A stretch of 64,000 nt of DNA from contig NW_024465369.1 of assembly GCF_017591425.1 (NCBI RefSeq), positions 29,431,001-29,495,000 of the forward strand, read 5' to 3'. The DNA is from Ochotona curzoniae. Its lineage: Eukaryota > Chordata > Mammalia > Lagomorpha > Ochotonidae. A program made the position numbers and the translations under genes. Of the stretch, positions 11,700 to 24,520 are shown one piece after another. Under the pieces are notes generated by a model. That model searched no databases, was not told where the DNA came from, and saw only the letters and a program-made list of their open reading frames with translations. Every line of letters starts with the position of its first letter. Within the stretch, counting starts at the first letter, position 1.

Positions 11700-12150
11700 T
11701 GTCACCACAAATGTTCAGTACTGTTGTTTTTCTTCCACTACCTCCAACCTGCCCCATGCCCCAGGTCTTTAGCTCACTATAGCTATGCTTTTGCACACTC
11801 TGCTCTCCCCCCTGGAAGTACTGTTATTTTTTTTTTCCTGCTCTTGGAAAACTGAACTTCAGTATTCTTTGTCAACTTTGACTAATCCCCACCCCTTGTT
11901 TGGGGACCTTCCTTCTTTTGAGCAGCATTGACTTGGTCAGTAAACAAAAATTTCCAAATCTGGAAAGTAGCCCTGGAAATACAATTGCCAATTTATTGCA
12001 ATAATATGTGACCTTGCTGCCTATTTCCACCTTGAAGCCATCTTCAACCTCAGTTTCCTCAACACCCACCTCAGTGGTTCTGTTCCAACCTGGTTGTTGC
12101 TGAGTCTCTGGCTTTCCCATATGTCTCTTCTTTATTCCCAGAAATGTTTG
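11700..12150 (+). repeat. L2-like 3' end remnant
   Basis: Contains CAGGTCTTTAGCTCAC, TTTTGCACACTCTGCTCTCCCCCCTGGAAGTACTG, CTGAACTTCAGTATTC and GGGACCTTCCTTC. This order resembles the L2 3' region ('ggcctttgcacttgctgttccct..cctggaatgc ... caagcctcagctc ... aagccttccctgac'). It is strongly decayed and the family call rests on memory. Confidence 0.35.
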
Positions 12151-12419
12151 TGACCTAAACTGCCCTTGTTGGCCATCTGTCCTTCAGTTAGTATATCTTC
12201 TGCCTGTGTGACTTAATTATCATCCTTGTTTACCTTGTATGGTTCCATCTGACTCCCATGAAATGAGCTCTCAAGGCAGATCTTCCTTCTGAGCTGATTC
12301 CCTTTCTACTAGTTCTATACAAATAACTCCACCATTGTACACGTGTTTGAATACATGTTTTGGTTGTGTTAAGACAATGAAATGGCAGCTTGCCCTGTGC
12401 TCAGATGAATGGTCAGTTT

Positions 12420-12482
12420 AAGTTCTCTCTCTCTCTCCTCACTCTCTTTCTTTCTTTCTCTCTCCACCTTTCTCTCATGCTG
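12420..12482 (+). repeat. Pyrimidine-rich CT/CTTT simple repeat
   Basis: A run of CT and CTTT units (TTCTCTCTCTCTCTCC, TTTCTTTCTTTCTCTCTCC). It is a polypyrimidine tract with no gene function visible. Confidence 0.8.
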
Positions 12483-12659
12483 GCCTTCTCCCTGAAGGTC
12501 CTTTTTTTTTTTTTTGTGGTTTTCATTGGGTTAGCTCACAAGTGTGTCTCTCAACATCAAATTCTCACTTTATCCTGAGAACATTGTCTCACCTAGACTG
12601 ACTAATGGGACTATCATTTAATATGACATCTATCTAATATCTATTTAACATCTTCAGCT

Positions 12660-12875
12660 TAGGGTAGGAGTTGTGACACAGTGAGTTAATCCACATGCTG
12701 AGATGTGTGCATCCCTTCTGGGAAAGCGGCTTTAACTCCTGTTAATGCATTGCACAAGCATCAGGGGATAAGCCAATCAGCAGATGAAATTTCTCTCTTC
12801 CTCCCTTCTTCCCTCCCTTTTCATTTTGTCACTCTGCATATGGAATAAATAAATCTTTTACAAAAAGTCTTCAAG
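12660..12875 (+). repeat. Decayed, internally deleted CSINE-like SINE
   Basis: The head 'GGGTAGGAGTTGTGACACAGTGAGTTAA' resembles the tRNA-derived CSINE head. It is followed by a degraded 'TGCTGAGATGTGTGCATCCCTTCTGGG' segment, a CT-rich segment (TCTCTCTTCCTCCCTTCTTCC) and an AATAAATAAATCTTTTACAAAAA tail. Most of the middle is missing. Confidence 0.6.
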
Positions 12876-13600
12876 TTGCAAAGTGTGCTTTCATCATATC
12901 ACAAAGGATGTCAAGGGTAGAATCTAGTGGCATAAACTCAAGAGTCATCCACTCAGAATGGATAGGGATGTGCATGAAATTGCCTAGACAGAATTTATAA
13001 GGACTGATGGATTGAGGGTATCAGAATGGTATAGGAGCATGATGATATATGGGATTTACAAAATAAATTATTGAGCTTTGTCTGTGGTACCTATCAGCTT
13101 TGAATTTAAGACAAACAATATTTGATGCTAGTAAAATACTAAACAACATAACCAAATAAAGCAGAAGCACGACAATAAATGTCCAATGAGAAATAAGCCA
13201 AAAAGAATAAGAGTAGCTCAAAAGGCTTTGAGAGATTATTCTGGTTTCATGTTGACAAAATAGAAAACAGGATTTGAGGAATTATTTAGATCTCAAGAAA
13301 CAGAGCTGAGTAAGTTATTTGAGAGGAGATGTAATGGCAGGAACAGAACGTTTCTTACAAGAATTGGAGGGCAATAATCAGATAAAGAAGTGTACTGAAG
13401 TCCATGTGTCCAAGGCATGCAGGACTGGTGCTAAGGCAATGGTAATCACACCCACAAATAAGAAAGAATAGAATACATTGCTCGTAGCATGTTTGTCTTT
13501 CATTTTGAAGGTTAGAATATGAGTTTTTTCCAGGACATCTTAGTTTCCTATTGGCGCTGAATCAAATTAACCTAAACTTAGTAGATTAAAATAATACAAA
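12876..13600. other. No gene seen
   Basis: AT-rich DNA without recognisable exon or repeat. The minus frame at 13021-13221 is hydrophobic by chance (AT-rich codons) and has no family match that I know. Confidence 0.4.
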
Positions 13601-13933
13601 TTTGGGCCCAACACAATGATTCACTTTGCTACATCATCTTACAAATGCCAGCATCCCATATGGGCACCAGTTCACGTCCTAGCTACTCCACTTCCCATCC
13701 AGCTCCCTACTTATGGCCTGAGAAAAGTAGTAGAGGATGGCCCAAAGCCTTGGAAGCCTGTATCCACATAGAAGACCTAGAAAAAGCTCCCTACCTCCTG
13801 GCCCCTGGCTTCAGATCGGCTCAGCTCCAGCTGTTGTTTCATTTGGTGAGTAAACCATTGGATTGAAGATGTTTCTCTCTGTCCTCTTCATAAATATGAT
13901 CTGCCTTTCCTGTGAAAATAAATTAATCTTTTC
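13601..13933 (+). repeat. CSINE, diverged
   Basis: TTTGGGCCCAACACAATGATTCA head, CAGCATCCCATATGGGCACCAGTTC, CTTCCCATCCAGCTCCCTACTTATGGCCTGAGAAAAG, GATGGCCCAAAGCCTTGG, GATCGGCTCAGCTCC, and a tail GTGAAAATAAATTAATCTTTT. The frame at 13645-13866 is SINE-derived. Confidence 0.88.
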
Positions 13934-15044
13934 AAAAGTAATGTATATTTAGAATTTGGCATTTCTAGAGACCAAAGTTCTCAAATTAAAAGACCCACAA
14001 AGCTTTGTTCCCGTAAGAGTCTAGGAGAGAATGTGCGTGCTTGCTTTTGCCTTTCTCTATGCTTCCACTCACACGTGCAGCAGAAGTGCTAACCACACCA
14101 TGTCAATATTGTTTAACTCAGTCATAGCTTCATAGTACCTTTAGTCAGGAACATTTTAATAGCTCCTAGAGATGACAATCAGAACATGGATGTCTTTATT
14201 CTTTATATCACCATCAAAAGGATCATAAAAATCAAAAGAAATCTATGAATTTCATTTACCCATTCACTTAAACTTATGACATGTTATGGCAGCAAAGAGG
14301 CAGATATACAAATAGTAAATAAAGGGAAGAATTTAATCCAAACCTTCAAGAACTCAAAATGTTTTTTTTTTAATCTTACTGATTATCGTCTTCATGTAGT
14401 AGCAATTACAATTTAAATATACATCGAGTATTGTGGTCCATTATGTTGAAGTGAGAGTATGTCTGTCCTATCCATTTCTGTTGATCCTTAAGATGACTTC
14501 ATTTGATTTGCATGGGGGAAATACAAGTAAATTAAGAAGGGTTGAAAATTATGTCTAAGAAATCCAAGTGTGAATAATACACGGCTACCAGGAAACAAAT
14601 AGTGTGAATTTATTTTTTAATGAATTGTGTTGTCAGAGAATCAAGAAGTTCAGTCTTTTAAAATAATAACAGCAACAACAAAATTTCTACTCTCGAGGAT
14701 TTAGACCATCATCAACTTTCCAAATCTGCACTAGCAGGAAACAGGCTGTAAAAAGATATCATGTGCCACTGCCAGACTCACATGGGATCAGAGAGAATAA
14801 TTTACAAGGAAGAACTCCTGGGGACGGAAGGAGAGAGTCTCCAAAGCAAGCAGAAGAGGGGCCTCATTAGAGTACTCCCCTACACCATGATGGGGGATTG
14901 CACAAGCTTCACAGTCAAGTTCTGATTGCTATGGAATAATGTCAAGTTGCCATCCCCCATTATCCCTTTCCAAAACGATAGCTCTCGATTACTTCTGCAT
15001 ATGCTATTGCTTATTTTGTGTGCAGGAGGAGAAAACATGTTCTT
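13934..15044. other. No gene seen
   Basis: AT-rich non-repetitive sequence. The + frame at 14926-15108 runs into the L1 fragment and is not a gene. Confidence 0.4.
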
Positions 15045-15850
15045 TTTTAAAAATTTACATATGTTTTATTGCATTTCATTTTTTTTCTTATTGCATTTAA
15101 TTTCATAACAACGTTTCATAGGCTCTGATGTTCCTCCATCTCCTCCCCCCATGGTGGATTGCTCCACCTTATTGCAGTATTACAGTTCAAATCTAGTCTT
15201 GTTTCTTTCAATGCAAGCATGTGCCATGTATAGAGTCCAGTATCTTATTGCCTGGCTGAATTCAACAGTTTCTTGGGAAGACCAACTCTGGTCTGGAGAC
15301 ATAGCTGGCAGGTTATTGTTCCGACCAATTAAATGCCATAACATAACATCAACAACAGTTTCCAACATTATGGGGTTAATTAACATTGTATTGAGTGAAT
15401 GATATATTAGACAATGTGAGTTCTTAACCGTATCCTGAGATGATTTCATTACGTTTCAATTATAGTTTATATACAACTGGCTTCTATCTACCTTAAATTG
15501 GCTTTAGGATACCATTCAGCTATCTCATGTCTATCTTCATTTTAGTATTTAGCAGTTTATTATGTTGAAGGATAACTTTTACTGAACTTGGCAGATTTTA
15601 GGATAGTCTAAACTGGCTTATACCTTTAGCAAGGCATGTGACACCCGTTGAGGCATAGAACACTGTTGGGAGGGGTGTGCAGAGAAATCCTCCATGCCCT
15701 AGTTAGGAGTAGTTTATTTTCATGTCCTACCTAGTAAGGAATGTGTGAGTCCCTACTGATCATTTCCTGTCTAGTTCTAAGCTTTCCTTGTTGTTCTGTA
15801 TTTTAACTTTTTGCTATTGTTTGTTTATTTTGTTTTGGAAAACGTGTTCT
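15045..15850 (-). mobile_element. L1 3' end, 5'-truncated
   Basis: On the + strand: T-rich start, then CATAGGCTCTGATGTTCCTCCATCTCCTCCCCCCATGGTGG. Its reverse complement is a purine-rich stretch of the kind found in lagomorph L1 3' UTRs. GAGTCCAGTATCTTATTGCC and the rest of a 3' UTR-like body follow. It runs at least to 15.8 kb. Open frames 15151-15449 on both strands overlap each other and are not domain-bearing. Confidence 0.55.
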
Positions 15851-16234
15851 TTTAGTTATAATTTATGAGGAGCTCTGTCAACTCTGAGAGAGAATTATGG
15901 ACAGCACATCTAGATTTAGTGGCAAAAGCAATGCCTGTCTGGGAACTGGTTTCTCTCTCTGGCCATAGGGGGCTTGAGTGAAATTTAAAAAGTAAGCCTG
16001 TAACAGAAATCGATAAGCTGTGGGCTTTCTTCCTAGTCACAGAACTAGATAGCCAGGTAAAGCATTCCTGTGCTGATGATACACACGTTCATGTCACTCA
16101 GTCCTGCCAATGATATGTCTTTGCAAAGGACAAATGCCATGTCTTAATGATCGCTCCTTACTCTTGTATCCAGTCTTTCCTCCAAACATTACTACCAAGA
16201 ATTATTTTGAAAGCTATGTGTTGAAATTAGAGTC

Positions 16235-16509
16235 TGGGCCTAGTATAATGGCTTGGTTGACCAATCCTCTTCTTGCAAGCTCCAGGATCACATATGGATC
16301 ACAGTTCGTGTCCTGGCTGCTCCACTTCTCCTCCAAATCCCCGTTTGTAGCCTGGGAAGGCAGAGGATGCTTTGGGACTGTGAACCCGCATGGGGGACCT
16401 GGAAGAGTCCTCCTGGCTCTGGCCATTGCAGCCACTAGATCTTTCTCTCTGTTATCTTCATTCTGTAGATCTTACTTTCCAATAAAAATAAATAAATCTA
16501 TTTTTAAAA
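16235..16509 (+). repeat. CSINE with internal deletion
   Basis: GGGCCTAGTATAATGGCTTGG head, CAGGATCACATATGGATCACAGTTCGTG, GTAGCCTGGGAAGGCAG, GGGGGACCTGGAAGAG, then a shortened 3' region and TTACTTTCCAATAAAAATAAATAAATCTATTTTT tail. The frame at 16110-16625 passes through it and owes its length to the SINE. Confidence 0.88.
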
Positions 16510-16849
16510 GAGCTAATGAACTGAGCTCTAATGACTTCATGGAGGAAATCTCTGTTCTTCCTCTTCTCACATCAATTGAACACGAGTCAGAAAAAAATGT
16601 CTACTATATTAAGCCATTAATCTAACGGGGCTCATCTGTTATTAGATAGTTACCCTAGCGAATTCTTTTGGAAAGATTTTCTGGAAAAAAGAAAGTGAAA
16701 GCCACTTGCAATGAGGAAAGATGTTTGCTTTAGTGGAAAGCATATAAGCAAGGATCCCACAAGTGGACTAAACTTTGAAAGAAGAAATTAAAGTTGAGGC
16801 AAGAAAATGACCTTGACTATATGGTTAATCCTTCATAATATATTAATTT

Positions 16850-17010
16850 ATTTCCCCAATGCTTTGAGAATGAGATAATGCCATGCTCATTTTACACATA
16901 TTTTGGAAACAGAAACAGAGATAGAAGCAATTTTCCCAGGTCCTTCAGCTCATGAGAGATAAATCTAGATTTTTAACGATGGTTGATTTATCCCCAGGAC
17001 TCACATACTT
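16850..17010 (+). repeat. MIR-like ancient SINE
   Basis: Contains CATGCTCATTTTACACATATTTTGGAAACAGAAACAGAGATAGAAGCAATTTTCCCAGGTCCTTCAGCTCATGAGAGATAAATCTAGATTT. This mirrors the MIR core: 'ccccattttacagatgaggaaactgaggcacagag..cttgcccaaggtcac..agctagtgagaga..cagga'. Confidence 0.55.
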
Positions 17011-18026
17011 ATCATTTCAGACTATGTTTTTTCCTTAAAAGGCAAAATACATTTTTAAAAAATCTAGCAATTATGCATTTAATCTAAATGAAAATGTGGA
17101 TATGGTGGTTGGGGGTTTCAGGCTGAATGTTCCAAATGATTCCAACCTGCTTTCTGTTAAACGCATTTTCAGTTGATCACGGAAACCAGCACTCATCTTC
17201 TTGTACCACCATCACTCAACTAATGTACAGAAAATTCACAAAGCGTATATCTTACTTTCTTTTGCCCATTTATACTAGCCTGACCATCTCAGTCAACATA
17301 CACACAGCACAATGATCCAGTGGTTAGTTTTCATTTGATTATTATCAAAAGATAAGCAAAACAGGTACACATACTTTAGCTCTCACTTTAAGTTTTTTTC
17401 TTTTCATTGGTCTGAAATTGTGCTTAATGTAATTATTCTGTAATTATCTAGAAAATTACGATGTTCTTGTCCCTTCAGGCTAGAACCCAACAAAGATTTA
17501 CACGACAGTGCCAACATCAGTTGTTTAAAATTATCTTCAGCTCAAATTTAATTCACTACTTGTAGATTTCAAGGTTCTCTTTTGAATTCGTACTGATTTT
17601 TTTTAAAGGATAAAAAGATATTGGTTCTATTTAACTACCTGATTAAATGTGCTGTTACTGCATTTCTACATTGCTGCAATCACTCGAGACTTTATATATA
17701 ATCCAATGGATAGTTCTGTTACAATGTTTTTGGTGTACTTGACCAAGATATGTAACCCTAAGGTGCAATTGCAAGGATTTGAGATGGCGCATTCCTTAGC
17801 ACTAGAGTTATTCAGGAAGATGTACACTGGAGGCTTGAAAATCATAATACAGTGGCTGTATGGCAGCTGGCCAAGCATGGGGGAATCAATGAGGAGATCA
17901 ACAAATATAAGCAAAGTAAAATATATTATCATCTGTACTTAATATTAGTAACTCTTAAGTAACATTAATTCTGACATATTGGTGAGGTTTTTGAAGCTTT
18001 GAAGTGATGCTTACAGTGCGCTGTGT
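17011..18026. other. No gene seen
   Basis: AT-rich sequence. Opposed frames at 17649-17942 (+) and 17666-17932 (-) overlap almost completely, as expected for chance. No repeat family is recognised. Confidence 0.45.
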
Positions 18027-18349
18027 TGGGGGCCTGGCACCATAGCCATGGCCTAGTGGTTATGCATGTGCTGGGATCCCATATGGGCGCCAGTTCGTAT
18101 CCCAGCTGCTGCACTTCCCATTCAGCACCCCTGCTGTGGCCTGGAAAGCAGTAGAGGATGGCTCAAAGCCTTGGGACCTTGCACTCATGGGGGAAACCCA
18201 GGAGAAGGTTCCTAGCTCCTGGCTTTGTATTGGCTCAGCAACCAGTGTTGTGGCCACTTGGGGAGTGAACTGGCAGAAGGAAGATCTTTCTCTCTAGATC
18301 TTCTCTCTGTAAATTTGCCTTTCCAATAAAAATAAATAAATCTTTTTAG
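18027..18349 (+). repeat. CSINE, fairly young
   Basis: GGGGGCCTGGCACCATAGCCATGGCCTAGTGGTTA head, GCTGGGATCCCATATGGGCGCCAGTTCG (B-box intact), CCTGGAAAGCAGTAGAGGATGGC, CACTTGGGGAGTGAACTGG, and TTTGCCTTTCCAATAAAAATAAATAAATCTTTTT tail. The minus frame 18060-18257 lies inside it. Confidence 0.92.
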
Positions 18350-21198
18350 AAAATGTATGTGTTGGAAATCTAACTTATCCTACCCTAGGCAGCCATGTTT
18401 GAAACTGTATTGTTATAAATATTTATAATTACTCTCTCAACTGAAAAGTGCTTAATGATAATCAGAGTTGCTTTTCTAAGAATTAAGTACTCTAGTCAAG
18501 TGCTACATAGGTCTAGCTGGTGAATATAATTAAAACAAATGCCTGAATGCAGTATGTAGTTTTATAAAATTTCAATCAAGATATGTAATGATAGAAAGAT
18601 ACAGAGAAGATACTCTAGTAACTTTAATCCATTAAACGAAATGAATAGTTTTGTATTTTGAAATACATGAGATTACTAAGAATTTACATTTCAAGCAAGA
18701 GACGTTATCTGTTATCTGTAAAGCAATAGAGTTAATTTAAATCAGAAAGAATTATAAACCTTGGCCATGAAAGGATGGGATTTTTGATACGTGATTTCTA
18801 ATACTCTAGCTCCCAATAGTCAGACTAAGAAAAATTGGGAATATGATACCTGATTTTTATACCTCGATTAAATTACTACTGATAAGGAAATTTTGGATTT
18901 CTAAAACTCACGTTTAGAAAAACTATTTCTGCTTTCTCTTCCTCATCTCAGCTGAAAGTCCTCTCTGTTAGCATCTAAAAGCAAATAGGCAGACTGAGTC
19001 TGTGCAAAGTAATGGGAATATTCCATAATATTAACAGCATAAACACATGTCCTCTATGCCCTGGCTTGTTTTAAAACCTCACACATTTCTCACAATTGCA
19101 TGCCTATAAAATCCTTTGCCAGGCATTTTTATTTAAGTATTTCAGCAGGGAGATGTGCAAGTCCATTACACTTTCCCCAGTCAATGTAAACTTATTCTAT
19201 GGTGCTCAGTGAGCCTCTATGTGGCCAACATGCAATAAAACATAAGTAGCAATGGCCTTGCAGGCTTCACTTACCAACTAAATAACAGAATCTACCTCCC
19301 TCTAGCATATCAGGTCAACAGCCAGTATACCAGCAAAAACTGACTGCCAAAAAGGGACCAAAGTATTCTTTGCAATTTTGTATTGCCGACATTCCCGGGG
19401 AAGTGGCTACAAAATATCAATCATGTTACAAAATATCAGTGCAGTGTTAAATAGACATCAGGGTTACTGAATATGCATTGTGGTGGGAAACAACCTCCAT
19501 AATAATATGATGAACAATAAGAAACTTAATTACTAATGCAAAACCACTACATGTTTATTTTGTACTTTTAGAGCACAGAATATTTTTATGAAAGAAAAAA
19601 AAATTACAAACTTGATTTCCTGGAAACTAATTATTAGGCTGCAAAGTAGCATAAAGTCCTATTGATCTAAATTTCTCTTTCTGTATGAACTTCACAGGCT
19701 TGCATGACTTGGCATCAGTAAAACCTAATGATGATTCATGCTATTAGCTTCTGCTGCTTCAGTCCCTACCAACTCAGCTTTGACCTTTTATTAGAGCCCT
19801 TCTCCCAAGGCAAATAGTATCATTCTCTAGGCACACTTCGTAATCACTCTAAGATACTTTGAGAAGTAATTTAAAGTCAGACTGGGGGAAGGGCTGGGAT
19901 GTGAAAGCATACTCAGTGTGCAGCATCTGGGGAAAATGCACTCAACTGTGTAATCTGGCCAGGAATCCTGGGAAATAAAATCACCTGTAACAATATATGT
20001 GTCATTAAGATTGAATTGCAGGAATGCACTTAAATGTCATCAATTGGTTTCACCTTTAGCAACTTCCCCCTTCCTCCTCCCCCTAAACATCCAGATGGTG
20101 TTTATACACTCCTTGTTTCATGGTAGTTTTGTAAACTCCTAGCTCTATGCCAGGTACCTAAATGAATTACGGTAATATTCAAGTGATTAATTTTAAACTA
20201 ATTCTACTGTCCTTTGCCTTCAGCAGTGTCTGAAACAAGGTAATGAAACTTTAGAGAACAGCTGAACAGATAACTTGAAAACTCGGCTCCTCTTCTTGCC
20301 CCTCCCCACTGTTTCCCCACTTACTCTACCCTCCAGAACACACACGCCTGCTTTCGACTTTTTCACTTCATGCTGGACCAAGACAATATATGGCTGCTCT
20401 CCAGTGAGCCAGGCTAAGGCAAGAAAAGGAAATCCCTGTTACAAAGAGGCTGGAGTCTCCCATTCAAGCAAGAAATCTAATTGTAGATTGTAAAAGACTG
20501 AAATTGCAATCTGATGGTCAAGTAGTACTTTTTCCCCCCAATTTTGTTCATATTTGACTTATTCAGCATCAGAAATATCACAGTACTGTGCACCTTTGGA
20601 AATGGTATTCTTTCACTAATAGCAGTAGAGCTTGTTAATAATTTAAGACAATGAAAGATTTGTCAAGTCAGTTCCTCAGATATCCTTCTGCATAAATCAT
20701 CATTCTAGCTCCATTTCAAAATATTAAACATCAAGTAACTCAATTATTTCCTAATACAAAAGAAATATCTGACTTGAATTATCCTTTCCCAGTCTATGTG
20801 GCAAAATTACCCAACATGCTTCAAAAGGAATTAAAGAACTTATCTACTCTCAGGACCTCTTGTTAATACTTCCTGTTAAGATTTGATGTGCTTGGCTAGC
20901 AAACTCATCTTTCCATGATACTAAATGGGGCTTTTCATTTCCTTCTTAGCTATTTGGCTAAATTTTGCACACTACCTTCACCCTTTTTCTTGGTCATGAT
21001 GCTTGTTGCTCTTATTCTATTTGTCCCTGGACATCTTTCACACTTCCTTGTGGTGTATGGCTTTAAATAATTTTCCATTTCCAGGAGAAATATATAATAA
21101 GGTGATAAGAAAATATAGGTAGGCTTATTACACCTGCGTGTTTGGAACTTTTCTTCCTATAAAATCATGAAGTATGACTAACCTAGCCTTTTTATTCA

Positions 21199-21200
<2 letters not shown>
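18350..21200. other. Gene-free AT-rich DNA
   Basis: Nearly 3 kb with no gene and little repeat content. The block 19870-20070 is less AT-rich and may be constrained, but nothing in it is diagnostic. Confidence 0.4.
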
Positions 21201-21233
<33 letters not shown>

Positions 21234-21251
21234 CGTGTGTGTGCGTGTGTT
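21201..21251 (+). repeat. (TG)n microsatellite with interspersed CG
   Basis: A 51-bp alternating purine-pyrimidine run: (GT)n, then GCGCGCGT, GTGCGTGTGTGTGCGTGTGT. Such runs are length-variable and can adopt Z-DNA. Confidence 0.97.
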
Positions 21252-23930
21252 TACCCAGAATAGATTCTGGCATGAAGCATACTTAAAAATAATAATTACA
21301 TCGTATTTGGTAAGATCCAGTTCTGTTCTGTTAGTTTTTATTGTTATCTTCTTTCCTTAATTTTGTTTCAATCTTTCACACACAAAACAACTTAAGTAGC
21401 AATCTTTTAATAGGATAAATAATACTGATTGTTGCAAATATTTTAGTGTCTTCAACATGATAATGACAGTACTCTATATTTGGTGGTAATTAAGTGTATT
21501 ACTTGGGGGAGCAGTTTTATTATGGGTGTATTTGATATCAAATAATAAAACAAAAGGTGTCATCCTTCATTTAAATCGCGGTGTCATCCTGGATTTAAAT
21601 GTGCATATTTCAACCATACTGGAGGTGGCATAGTCTAACAGGATAAAATCAACAAGTAAAATCTATCTGGTAGTTGATTTATCATACTCGGTTAAAGAGC
21701 CTCTTTGGAATTTTATGTTCACCCGTAGCAATAGATGTATTACTTACAGTGAACATGGCTGCTGTGGGAAACTAATTCGCATTCGAGCAAAGGCAGTATT
21801 ATTAAATTCCAGTTCTCTACCTTTTTAGAAGAGCTTTTCTGCAAGAGCTCATTGTGGCTTGCAGTTCCAATTATAAGTTAATCCCCACATCTGAGCAAGA
21901 CCGCTATAGGTTTTATTTTGTGTTTAATCTTTATTTTTCAGATAAGGATTACTGGAAAAGTTTAAAGGACTGACCTGAACTTATTCACCCTCACGTCACC
22001 AGAGCTAGAATCCGAATGATTTTTCCCACTTATTTATTTTCTTGCCTGCTAGATGTAGCTTTTTTCACAACTAGCTCCCATAAAACATTGTTCCTATGGT
22101 TAATAACTACAGATCTTCATGACCAGTTTATATATACATATATATATATAATTATTTTATGTATTTCCCAGATTATTCAAGTAATTATTGGTTCAAGCAT
22201 TAGCCAACCAAATTTCTTACTTTACTAGCAAATAGAACAAGTTTTGTTATGGGGGATAAAAACAACCAGGAATATATTTAAATAGGCAAGAAATAAAAAG
22301 AAACTTCAGTTATTTAATGCAATGCAATTTGCTCATTACTCAAATAATACAAGACTGTCAGTTCTGTATGAGTGTAACCCATGAAATTAATAATGATGCA
22401 TGAAAACATAGGATCAACATGCAATCTTTTCCAATGCTTTTAACATATTTTTCTTCTTCACCAGTTTTAAGTATTTTATGATTTCAATAGAAAGCAGCTT
22501 GCTACTTGTATAGGTTTACTCTGCTCAGAGCTGCTTATACGCAGCATTAGCGTTACCTCTGTGTTCAGGCTGTTATTAGCTTTTTCTCTTCTGTGTCATT
22601 TTATTCTCTCAGTCTCTAAGGAATATGGCATGTAGAATCATATATTTTCAGAGAGCTGATGGCAACCACTATGATATAAGGACTAACAAAATATTGGAAA
22701 GTGTATGTTTGGCAAAGCATGGAGGATTAGTTAGAGAAATATTCAGATATTTGTATGAACAAGGCTCTGCAAGTTTCCAGCTTATACATACTAAGTTCGG
22801 GAATAATTTTTGAACATCATTTGGAGCTTATATTATCAGAGATAATTTCAAAATTCTCATTGCATTCTAATTTTTTCAACTTTTAGATGTAAATGTTAAG
22901 GTTTCTATATTCTTCAAATATCAACTCCTCAACCTCCACTTTCACCTGCATCATGGAATTTGAATAAAATACCTTTTTGTTTTTTAGTCTTAAACATCAT
23001 TTCTTTATTGATTACCCTGTAGACAGTGAGGGTGTTGATTTTATTACAAGTTACATAACAACCACAAAGAGCTTCATCAAACAAAAGCCTCTTGGACTTA
23101 AAAATCCATATGAAAGTGGAGTCTGTCTGTGTTTTTTGCTTAACAACATGAACTTACCTGTGTCATCACAGCTGGGTCTTTAAAAAAATGTGCACTGGCA
23201 ATGACATGGGCACAAGTACACTTGCCATTTTCTACACTAGTAAAGAATACACGTGTACTGTGGAATTAAATTTTTCCTAATAGGGCTTACAAAATGCAGG
23301 CACGGTTCATTGTGGAAGGTAAGTAAAGACACAGCTAATTATTGCAAAAGTCACTTAAAATACAGGTAGCAAAACAGCACCAGCCTAGACATGCTAAGTC
23401 TAAGATGCTGAATTCTTGGCTACTTGTTAGGTATGCAGCTGAATTCCACAGCTGAATTTTGACGCTTGGACTAACTTGTAAAGTAGGTATATGAGCAGTC
23501 CCCCTCATGGGGTGCTCATGCAGATCTTAGTGTATGTCTTATGTGGTGTCTTTGTATGCGGAGAACTCAGCCTCGCAGACACCCAGGTTGCACTGAATGG
23601 GCTTGAAATCCTCCACCATGGCAAGATCTTCCTGACTTGGGGCAGAGATTGGCGTGGGCAGATTTGTCACCAAGGGTTTTCTTTTTCTTCTCCTGCTAAA
23701 ATAACTTCACTTTGCAGTGTTTCTGTTGGTTTCTCTCTCACACACAATTTAAAACCATGTTATCACGCAGATGCGTTGGTCCCAATACGGCTGCCTTCTT
23801 AAACTTTATCCACGTTTCGCTTTGTTAGTTAAAGGGGTGAGGTGTGGAAGGAGGTTATCTGGAGGGCAGACAGCGGACGTCCACTCTGTCTACAACTTTG
23901 CCAACACTTACTTCCCTGTGTGCCTTCTTC
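21252..23930. other. Upstream flank of CpG island, no gene seen
   Basis: AT-rich DNA. It includes a 24-bp-period duplication at 21555-21604 (two copies of a GTGTCATCCT..ATTTAAAT unit) and a (TA)n run at 22131-22152. A block at 23490-23790, richer in GC, matches no family I know; the frame 23491-23802 in it has no domain. Confidence 0.4.
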
Positions 23931-24389
23931 ATAGCTAGGGCGCACCGTCGGCACGGCGCGAGGAGTGCCCCGAGGCTAAAGACGACCGCCTCCCCGCCCC
24001 CCATCCCGCCTTCTCAGCTCCAAGGCGGGAAGGACGAGAGAGCTGCTGGTGACAGCCGGCAAAATTCCTTCAAGACGCCGACCACCTCCTAAGAGACGCT
24101 CTCCAGCAGCGCCGCTCGCTCGCTCCCTGGACTGCCACCCGGTGATGCCGAGACAAAAAGCGCCGAGCGAGGCTCTGGGGACACAGTCTCCCAGGGCGCC
24201 CTTTCCTGCCAAGCCGCGTCCCCTCAACCCCAGCACCCACCTCAGGGGGGGCTTGGCTCCGTCGCCGCACCTCCGGCTGCCACCGCCCGCATCCCACTCG
24301 CGCCCGCCCCTGCTCAGACCCCAGCTGCCTCGCCACCTCTCCCGGAAACAAGCCTGCCGAGCAAAGGCGGAGGAAAACCTTGGGCCTTC

Positions 24390-24520
24390 CGCTCTGATTG
24401 GTCTCCCCCCGCCGCGCGGGGCGAGGCAACGATTGGCTGCCGGGCGTTGTCAGTCGCCGAGGCCAGCGCCTTCGCCGGGGAAGCGCAGCCTGGCTCGGGT
24501 GCTCGGGCTGCCGCCGCGGC
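24390..24520 (+). promoter_or_regulatory. Core promoter with paired inverted CCAAT boxes
   Basis: Two reverse CCAAT boxes: CTGATTGGTC with ATTGG at 24397-24401, and ACGATTGGCTG with ATTGG at 24432-24436, 35 bp apart, within GC-rich DNA and without a clear TATA box. NF-Y sites usually lie 60-100 bp upstream of start sites, so transcription on the + strand probably begins near 24490-24560. Confidence 0.65.

Noticed and set aside
14926..15108. Hydrophobic small + frame
   Set aside because: It runs into the L1 3' UTR and is composed of AT-rich codons.
23491..23802. GC-balanced + frame just upstream of the island, considered as an upstream exon or LTR
   Set aside because: No splice donor, no known protein and no clear LTR ends; left as unexplained.
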